Below, piece after piece: positions 1 through 4,357 of a DNA stretch of 6,858 bases; the stretch's first letter is position 1; every line of letters begins with the position of its first letter. Made by a program: the position numbers and the translations under genes. Under the pieces are notes generated by a model that saw nothing but the letters and a program-made list of their open reading frames with translations, searched no databases and was not told where the DNA came from. The stretch is from Prevotellaceae bacterium (lineage in GTDB: Bacteria > Bacteroidota > Bacteroidia > Bacteroidales > UBA932). The stretch lies in assembly GCA_031285695.1 (NCBI GenBank), contig JAITVR010000098.1, forward strand, positions 1 to 6,858. Reading direction: 5' to 3'.

Positions 1-1272
1 AAGGACGGAAAAGTGTACGACGCCTTTACCGACCCCGAAAAGCGCTACCGCGAGCGCTACGTGGACTTGGTGGTGAATCCGCATGTGCGCGATGCCTTTG
101 TAAAGCGCAGCAAGCTCATTAACTCCATGCGCGAGTTTTTGAACAACGAGCACCAGCTGCTCGAGGTGGAGACGCCCATACTGCAACCGCTGTACGGCGG
201 TGCGGCAGCGCGTCCGTTCAAAACACACCACAACACGCTCGACACAACGCTGTATTTGCGCATTGCAAACGAACTTTACCTAAAAAGATTAATAGTAGGG
301 GGCTTCAACGGCGTGTACGAGTTTGCCAAAGATTTTAGGAACGAGGGAATGGACCGCTTTCACAACCCCGAGTTTACGCAAATGGAAATGTACGTAGCCT
401 ACAAGGACTACAACTGGATGATGGACACGGTGGAGGAAATGGTAGAAAAAATTGCGCTTGACCTGCACGGCACCACCGATGTGCAAGTGGGCGAAAACGT
501 AATCAGCTTTAAGCGGCCGTGGAAGCGCTTTACCATGTTCGAGGCCATTCAGCACTTTACCGGCATCGACATTTCGAAAATGGAAGAACCCGAGCTGCGC
601 GAAACCGCAAAAAAACTCGGCGTGGAGCTGAACGACACCATGGGCAAGGGCAAGCTGATAGACGAAATTTTTGGCGAATGCTGCGAGGCAAAGCTCATTC
701 AGCCTACTTTCATTACCGATTACCCCGAGGAGATGTCGCCCTTGGCAAAAAAGCACCGCACCAGCAAGGGACTGGTGGAGCGCTTTGAGGCCATTTGCAA
801 CGGCAAAGAAATATGCAACGCCTATAGCGAGCTCAACGACCCCATCGACCAGCGCAACCGCTTTGAAGAGCAGCTGCTGCTGGCAAAGCGCGGCGATGAG
901 GAGGCAATGCTATTAGACGAAGACTTCCTCCGCGCCATTGAGTACGGCATGCCGCCCACCGCAGGCCTCGGCATGGGCATCGACCGCCTGGCCATGATTA
1001 TGACTAACGCGCAGTCCATACAGGACGTGCTTTTCTTCCCCCAACTGCGCCCCGAAAAAAAGGTAGTGAAGGACGACGATGAAAAGTTCCTTGCCCTTGG
1101 CGTACCCGCCGAGTGGATTCCCGTGGTGCAAAAAATGGGCTACTTTACCGTAGAGGCCATGAAAAAAGTATCAGCCGGCAAGCTCTTCAACGACCTGTGC
1201 GGCATGAACAAAAAGCACAAAATGGGATTGACAAATCCCAGCGCTGATGATGTGAAGAAGTGGGTAGAGTAA
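1..1272 (+). CDS. lysS: lysyl-tRNA synthetase, class II (5'-truncated)
   Basis: Charges tRNA-Lys with lysine in the cytoplasm. The frame is open from base 1 (K-D-G-K-V-Y-D-A-F) and ends at TAA 1270-1272, giving 423 visible residues. The GTG at 13 is an internal codon, not the start. From the usual length in Bacteroidota (about 575 residues, recalled), roughly 150 N-terminal residues, mainly the OB-fold anticodon-binding domain, lie outside the window. The class II catalytic core is complete. Motif 2 (FRNEG, bases 334-348, followed by [11 protein letters not shown]) holds the ATP-binding arginine. Motif 3 ([11 protein letters not shown], 964-996) holds the second conserved arginine. The NAYSELNDP segment typical of LysRS precedes motif 3. 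After the usual end of the enzyme (PQLRPEKK) there is a 69-residue extension (1063-1269), rich in Lys at its end, which I associate with Bacteroidota LysRS. No frameshift seen. lpxB follows 119 bp downstream on the same strand. Confidence 0.97.
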   Translation, partial: KDGKVYDAFTDPEKRYRERYVDLVVNPHVRDAFVKRSKLINSMREFLNNEHQLLEVETPILQPLYGGAAARPFKTHHNTLDTTLYLRIANELYLKRLIVGGFNGVYEFAKDFRNEGMDRFHNPEFTQMEMYVAYKDYNWMMDTVEEMVEKIALDLHGTTDVQVGENVISFKRPWKRFTMFEAIQHFTGIDISKMEEPELRETAKKLGVELNDTMGKGKLIDEIFGECCEAKLIQPTFITDYPEEMSPLAKKHRTSKGLVERFEAICNGKEICNAYSELNDPIDQRNRFEEQLLLAKRGDEEAMLLDEDFLRAIEYGMPPTAGLGMGIDRLAMIMTNAQSIQDVLFFPQLRPEKKVVKDDDEKFLALGVPAEWIPVVQKMGYFTVEAMKKVSAGKLFNDLCGMNKKHKMGLTNPSADDVKKWVE

Positions 1273-1280
1273 AACGAGAA

Positions 1281-1352
1281 GATTAGGAAGTTTAAGAAGT
1301 CTAAGAATATTCTTTATTCCTAATCTTCTTAGACTTCTTAAACTCCCTCTTC
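1281..1352. repeat. inverted array of 9-nt units between lysS and lpxB
   Basis: The left side reads as three 9-nt units: gattaggaa (A, 1281-1289), gtttaagaa (B, 1290-1298) and gtctaagaa (C, 1299-1307). After a 9-nt spacer the complements follow: A' ttcctaatc (1317-1325), C' ttcttagac (1326-1334), B' ttcttaaac (1335-1343) and a divergent unit tccctcttc (1344-1352). B-C pairs with C'-B' as an 18-bp perfect stem, extendable to 22 of 23 pairs (1285-1307 with 1326-1348), around an 18-nt loop. A' sits inside that loop and can instead pair with A (gaagattagga 1278-1288 with 1318-1328), so the two pairings compete or form a pseudoknot-like order. There is no T-run, so it is not a classic intrinsic terminator. 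Function unknown. Confidence 0.85.
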
Positions 1353-1391
1353 GGCATAAAAATAGCACCACTAACCCTTAAACACCACACC

Positions 1392-2543
1392 ATGCCAAAG
1401 CGCGTTTACCTCATAGCCGGCGAGCCCTCGGGCGATTTACTTGGCGGTCGCCTGATGGCGGCGCTGCGTAGGCAGTGTCCCGAGGTGGAATTCTTCGGCG
1501 TGGGCGGCGAGCTAATGCAGGAAAACGGACTGAAAAGTTTGTTTCCCATTTCCGACATTTCGGTCATGGGATTTTTTGAGGTGCTGCCGCGGCTGCGCCT
1601 TATCCTGCGCCGCATAAGGCAAACGGTAGCCGACATTAAGCGCACGCAACCCGATGTAGTGGTTACCATCGACAGCTGGGGATTTGTGGCCAGCGTGCTC
1701 AAAAAGTTGAAGAAAGAAGGCGTTACCATTCCCAAAATTCACTACGTGGCACCGCAGGTGTGGGTGTGGAAAAAGGGGCGCGCCAAAACCATGCCGCAGC
1801 TGGTAAGCCACCTCATGACCCTGCTCCCCTTCGAGCCGCAGCTGTTCGAAAAGCACGGCCTGCCCTGCACCTTTGTAGGCCACCCCGTGATAGAAAATAC
1901 CGCCAACGTAGCTAACGACAGCGCAGCCTTTCGTGCGCAGCACAGCATTCCGCCCAACAAAGAAATACTCTGCGTGCTGCCCGGCAGCCGCCACAGCGAG
2001 CTGCGGCACATAGCCCCCATACTGGTTGATGCGCTAAAGATTTTTGTAGAAAAACACCCCAACATTCACCTCGTCATTCCCACCGTAGAGGCAGTAGCCG
2101 GCGAGGTGCGCGCACTTTTCGAGCAGCTGCCCACGCCGCACACCATAGTGCACGGGCAGCAGGCGCGCTACAGCGCATTCACCGCTGCGCGCATGGCCAT
2201 GGCCGCCTCGGGCACCGTCTCGCTTGAGCTCACCGCCTGCGGCACGCCCCACTTAGTGGCCTACACCTTCAGCAGGCTCTCCAACTTTTTTGCCTACATG
2301 CTGGTAAAAATAAAGTGGTTCAACCTCATCAATATTCTGAGCCAGCGGGGCATTATTCCCGAGTTCATAGGTGACGACTGCCGCACCGCCCCCATTGCCG
2401 CCAAGGCCTTAGAAATGTGGGAAAGCCCCTTGCTCCTACAGCAGCAGGTAGCCGATGCGCAGCAGGCCTTAGCCAAGCTCAAACCCCACAACATGCTCCC
2501 CTCCGAAGCCGCCGCCAAGGTGGTAATGGCGGTAGCTAATTAG
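1392..2543 (+). CDS. lpxB: lipid A disaccharide synthase LpxB (GT19)
   Basis: Joins UDP-2,3-diacylglucosamine to lipid X to form the beta-1,6 disaccharide of lipid A; a peripheral inner-membrane glycosyltransferase. It has 383 residues, the normal family length. Visible features are the N-terminal nucleotide-binding-fold start with GEPSGD (residues 10-15), a conserved acidic position in TIDSWGF (Asp94, likely equivalent to the catalytic Asp of the family), VAPQVWVW (119-126), FVGHPVIE (161-168), the LPGSR motif (196-200) that binds the UDP-sugar, and SGTVSLELTACGTP (273-286). The ATG at 1392 gives the canonical N-terminus just before the first strand; no Shine-Dalgarno is visible. Several signatures (SDISVMG, EVLPRLRLILRRIR, LLPFEPQLFE, FVGHPV) resemble alphaproteobacterial LpxB rather than the Bacteroidota form I recall (YxGNP, DYPGFN), so an old horizontal transfer is plausible. 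Base composition looks like its neighbours. No other lpx gene is present in the window. Confidence 0.96.
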   Translation: MPKRVYLIAGEPSGDLLGGRLMAALRRQCPEVEFFGVGGELMQENGLKSLFPISDISVMGFFEVLPRLRLILRRIRQTVADIKRTQPDVVVTIDSWGFVASVLKKLKKEGVTIPKIHYVAPQVWVWKKGRAKTMPQLVSHLMTLLPFEPQLFEKHGLPCTFVGHPVIENTANVANDSAAFRAQHSIPPNKEILCVLPGSRHSELRHIAPILVDALKIFVEKHPNIHLVIPTVEAVAGEVRALFEQLPTPHTIVHGQQARYSAFTAARMAMAASGTVSLELTACGTPHLVAYTFSRLSNFFAYMLVKIKWFNLINILSQRGIIPEFIGDDCRTAPIAAKALEMWESPLLLQQQVADAQQALAKLKPHNMLPSEAAAKVVMAVAN

Positions 2544-2564
2544 TGACGGGTGGGCAGCACCCCA

Positions 2565-2580
2565 CCCCCCCTAAAGGGGG
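2565..2580. terminator. C-run/G-run hairpin after lpxB
   Basis: Seven Cs (2565-2571), a TAAA loop and five Gs (2576-2580) form a 5-bp all-GC stem about 20 bp after the lpxB stop. It lies in a convergent gap and could slow or end transcription from lpxB, but there is no T-run on either side. From memory, ccccctaaaggggg-type strings are frequent in Bacteroidota intergenic DNA, so it may simply be part of a dispersed element. Confidence 0.35.
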
Positions 2581-2600
2581 CTATAACAGCAGTGGGTTAT

Positions 2601-2685
2601 TGTCTTCTGTTCAGCGGAGTCGAAGAATCTCCTTACTTGCAGCAGTGCTAACTGGAGATGCTTCGACAAGCTCAGCATGACAACA
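2601..2685. repeat. imperfect 32-nt inverted repeat in convergent gap
   Basis: The left arm (2601-2632) and right arm (2654-2685) are both 32 nt and face each other across a 21-nt spacer. When the right arm is reverse-complemented, the arms share ends tgt and atctcc and the core gtcgaag; the rest is diverged with small shifts. Each arm holds the palindromic-looking core around cttcgac...agc. This arrangement resembles REP/BIME-like intergenic palindromes, and similar gattcttcgactccgctc-type strings are, as I recall, widespread in Bacteroidota. It lies between the ends of lpxB (+) and the outer-membrane gene (-), a typical position for such elements, where it may protect 3' ends or act as a two-way terminator. 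Confidence 0.6.
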
Positions 2686-2707
2686 GGAAAATTCAGCATG
2701 TTAACTC

Positions 2708-3292
2708 CTAAAATTTGTACACTGCGCCAAGGTTAAGGACAGAAAAACCGTAGCCCAGCTCGGCAAATGCCGCTATTTGCTCGGTAACGAAGTAGCGCGC
2801 GCCAATGTTCCATGTCCAAGTAAAGCCGCTTGCTGCTGCCGCTGTGCTGCTCAATCCGCCCGTGCTGTCGTCCAACCACTTCCACGACACTATGTTGTAG
2901 CCCAGCGTAAGGCTAGTGTAGGTGTCGAATTTATCTATTAGGGCGTAGTGCAGCGTGCCACGAGCACCAATAATAATGCTAGTTGATTTCCAACCGAAAT
3001 TTCCTAACCAGCCTAAGTTTTCTTCGTACTTTGCATGTTTGTAGCCCAACACGCCACCAATGCCGAGCGAGCTTTTTTCGTCAAACAGCTGGTCCTTCAC
3101 GCCGCGCTCGTAAAAGGCGGTAATGGCAGGGATTTTACTAACACCCGAGCCCGAAAGGCCCGAGTACAGGTTTCCGCCAAAGCCAATACCTATGCCGCCA
3201 ATGTTGGTGCCCTTGGTAAAGGTTTGCTCTTGTGCCGTAGCCACAGCTGCGCCGAAAAATACGGCCGCAATGAGAATAATTGCTTTTTTCAT
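2708..3292 (-). CDS. small outer-membrane beta-barrel protein
   Basis: 194 residues, encoded on the minus strand. Residues 1-20 form a clear Sec signal peptide: KK at 2-3, a hydrophobic core IILIAAVFFGAAV, then an A-T-A site before Gln21, predicting a mature protein starting QEQ. The mature part is rich in Gly and aromatic residues and in alternating beta-strand-like stretches (for example GGIGIGFGGNLYSG, SIIIGARGTLHYALI, TSLTLGYNIVSW, FTWTWNIGARYFV). It ends in Phe (GAVYKF), the usual outer-membrane barrel-assembly signal. This fits the OmpA-type/porin-like small barrel families (about 8 strands), but no specific function can be read. The ATG at 3292 gives a full signal peptide; no Shine-Dalgarno is present. 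The likely promoter is about 210 bp upstream (3503-3533), which leaves a long leader containing a terminator-like hairpin. Confidence 0.85.
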   Translation of the reverse strand: MKKAIILIAAVFFGAAVATAQEQTFTKGTNIGGIGIGFGGNLYSGLSGSGVSKIPAITAFYERGVKDQLFDEKSSLGIGGVLGYKHAKYEENLGWLGNFGWKSTSIIIGARGTLHYALIDKFDTYTSLTLGYNIVSWKWLDDSTGGLSSTAAAASGFTWTWNIGARYFVTEQIAAFAELGYGFSVLNLGAVYKF

Positions 3293-3341
3293 AACGTTTT
3301 TTGATTAAGATATTAAGGTGAAACTTAGAAAAGCCGGAAAC

Positions 3342-3383
3342 AAAAAAATCCCCGCTCCACCACAAGGGCGGAACAGAGATTTT
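3342..3383 (-). terminator. terminator-like hairpin in leader of the outer-membrane gene
   Basis: Read on the minus strand: CCGC-CC (3371-3366), a 7-nt loop, then GG-A-GCGG (3358-3352) with one bulged A, followed by gga and seven Ts (3348-3342). An outer AAAATC/GATTTT pairing (3383-3378 with 3350-3345) could extend it. The stem plus T-run has the form of an intrinsic terminator, about 50 bp before the outer-membrane protein's ATG and downstream of its candidate promoter. It would act either as an attenuator or as the 3' end of an independent small RNA. Confidence 0.5.
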
Positions 3384-3496
3384 ATGCCATAAAACAAGCT
3401 GTTTTTAGATATGTAACTCGCTGAGCATATATATATGGATTAGAGGGCTTTGCGGCGATATTTGGGGTGGTTAAAAGCATAACTATTGGCAAAGTT
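3342..3496 (-). ncRNA. candidate leader RNA or small RNA (~155 nt)
   Basis: The interval runs from the predicted start downstream of the leftward TATCTTTG box (3503-3510) to the T-run of the hairpin at 3342-3383. I found no ORF of note and could not match it to tmRNA, SRP RNA or a riboswitch I know. It contains an (AT)5 run near 3427-3436 and a CCACC stretch that could pair with GGTGG in the terminator loop region (5 bp only). If the terminator is partial, this is the 5' leader of the outer-membrane gene. If it is complete, it is a free RNA and that gene needs another promoter, which I do not see. Confidence 0.3.
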
Positions 3497-3502
3497 ACAG
3501 GG

Positions 3503-3533
3503 CAAAGATAGTGAATAATTTGTCATTTGTCAA
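3503..3533 (-). promoter_or_regulatory. Bacteroidota-type promoter, leftward
   Basis: On the minus strand, TTG (3533-3531), 20 nt, then TATCTTTG (3510-3503), matching the Bacteroidota -33/-7 pattern (TTG, 19-21 nt, TAnnTTTG). It would start transcription near 3496 toward the outer-membrane gene. A second TAACTTTG (3497-3490) overlaps downstream but lacks a TTG at proper spacing. Confidence 0.6.
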
Positions 3534-3613
3534 TTTGCTATACATAATTTACTGCACAAGCCGGCGCACTCGGCAAATTGTATATTGTCAATTGCCATTT
3601 ATTCATTAATTGC
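3513..3613. repeat. AT-rich short repeats between divergent promoters
   Basis: Contains two exact tandem copies of atttgtc (3518-3531) followed by aatttgc, and on the other side attgtca (3584-3590) and attgcca (3591-3597), all about 7 nt. caatttgc (3531-3538) and gcaaattg (3573-3580) form an 8-bp inverted pair. A small GCCG/CGGC hairpin (3560-3563 with 3571-3574) lies between them. The repeats overlap the -33 elements of both promoters, so they may be operator-like or another degraded short-unit array. Confidence 0.4.
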
Positions 3614-3621
3614 TATCTTTG
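3592..3621 (+). promoter_or_regulatory. Bacteroidota-type promoter for the nitroreductase gene
   Basis: TTG (3592-3594), exactly 19 nt, then TATCTTTG (3614-3621), a full match to the TAnnTTTG -7 consensus. Transcription would begin near 3626-3629, giving a leader of about 30 nt before the ATG at 3658. The -7 box is identical to that of the leftward promoter. Confidence 0.7.
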
Positions 3622-3657
3622 GGGTCGCATTGCCGCAGGCTGCGTAAAATATAGCGT

Positions 3658-4290
3658 ATGAAAAAAATCAACATTTACCAAATCACTACCCTGCTTTTAG
3701 CCGTGGCGTTTATTGCGCTTTCGTACAGCAGGGTAGGCACAAAAACCGAAGCAAAAATGGATACAAAAGCCGCCGTACTGGAAAACATTCACAGCCGCAA
3801 AAGCGTGCGCAAGTACACCGAAAAATCGGTGAGCCGCGAGGATTTACTCACGCTGGTAAAAGCCGGCATGGCTGCGCCCAGCGCAAAAAATGTGCAGCCC
3901 TGGGAGTTCATTATTGTTAGCGAAAAAGCAGCCTTGAACGCCATGGCCGCGCAGCTGCCCTATGCCAAAATGCTGGAGCAAGCCCCCGCCGCCATTGTGC
4001 CCTGCGGCAATTTGGACTTTGCACCCACCGACACCAAGCTGCCATTTTTGTGGTACTTAGATTGCGCCATGGCCTCGCAAAATATTTTACTCGCTGCCGA
4101 GGCTATGGGCTTGGGCGCCGTATATACCGCCGCCTACCCCTACGAGGATAGAATGAGCGCCGTAACTTCTGCGCTTTCGCTTCCGCAAAACATTGTTCCG
4201 CTGTGCGTAATTCCTGTGGGCTACCCCGCCGGCAACGAACAACCAAAGGACAAGTGGAAGGAAGAAAAGGTGAGGTGGGAAAAATGGTAA
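3658..4290 (+). CDS. membrane-anchored or exported nitroreductase-family protein
   Basis: 210 residues. The body (about 38-210) is a compact FMN-dependent nitroreductase domain. It has SRKSVRKY (46-53), whose arginines bind FMN phosphate in this family, AAPSAKNVQPWEFIIV (72-87), the family's second FMN-contact segment, and GLGAVYTAAYP (151-161) near the flavin ring. It likely reduces a quinone, nitro compound or similar acceptor with NAD(P)H; the real substrate cannot be read. Residues 1-24 are MKK followed by a hydrophobic stretch (TTLLLAVAFIALSYS) without a lipobox Cys, suggesting an uncleaved membrane anchor or weak signal peptide. The ATG at 3658 is favoured because an in-frame TAG lies 6 nt before it and a strong promoter sits about 37 bp upstream. 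A cytosolic form starting at Met34 (3757) remains possible. parC follows after 67 bp. Confidence 0.88.
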   Translation: MKKINIYQITTLLLAVAFIALSYSRVGTKTEAKMDTKAAVLENIHSRKSVRKYTEKSVSREDLLTLVKAGMAAPSAKNVQPWEFIIVSEKAALNAMAAQLPYAKMLEQAPAAIVPCGNLDFAPTDTKLPFLWYLDCAMASQNILLAAEAMGLGAVYTAAYPYEDRMSAVTSALSLPQNIVPLCVIPVGYPAGNEQPKDKWKEEKVRWEKW

Positions 4291-4293
4291 AAC

Positions 4294-4353
4294 AGTAACC
4301 AGCAACCAGTGACCAAGTACCAATTGGTCACTGGTCACTGGTACATGGTAACT
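4294..4353. repeat. inverted array of 7-nt units before parC
   Basis: Left side, four heptamers: agtaacc (4294-4300), agcaacc (4301-4307), agtgacc (4308-4314), aagtacc (4315-4321). Then aatt (4322-4325). Right side, four inverted heptamers: ggtcact (4326-4332), ggtcact (4333-4339), ggtacat (4340-4346), ggtaact (4347-4353). The two sides can form a perfect 12-bp stem (4305-4316 with 4324-4335) around a 7-nt loop, with imperfect outer pairing. The array ends 4 nt before the parC ATG, so it fills the parC translation-initiation region. There is no T-run. Confidence 0.85.
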
Positions 4354-4357
4354 ATAA

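Noticed and set aside
13..15. GTG as the lysS start
   Set aside because: The frame is open to base 1, and class II LysRS needs an N-terminal anticodon-binding domain upstream, so this is internal.
289..756. Long minus-strand ORF opposite lysS
   Set aside because: Antisense shadow: the plus strand encodes clear LysRS motifs through this stretch, and the minus translation shows no recognisable domain.
1512..2009. 165-codon minus-strand ORF opposite lpxB
   Set aside because: Shadow of lpxB; composition is rich in His/Gly/Val as expected from the antisense of its codons, with no domain signal.
3634..3644. 11-bp palindrome cgcaggctgcg in the nitroreductase leader as an operator
   Set aside because: Short, single, and close to what chance gives in GC-rich DNA; no second half-site or regulator gene nearby.
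4305..4335. 12-bp hairpin as an intrinsic terminator of the nitroreductase gene
   Set aside because: No T-run follows, and the structure is part of the heptamer array, so it is reported as a repeat instead.
4294..4353. CRISPR array
   Set aside because: Units are 7 nt, contiguous and inverted about a centre; no spacers or cas genes.
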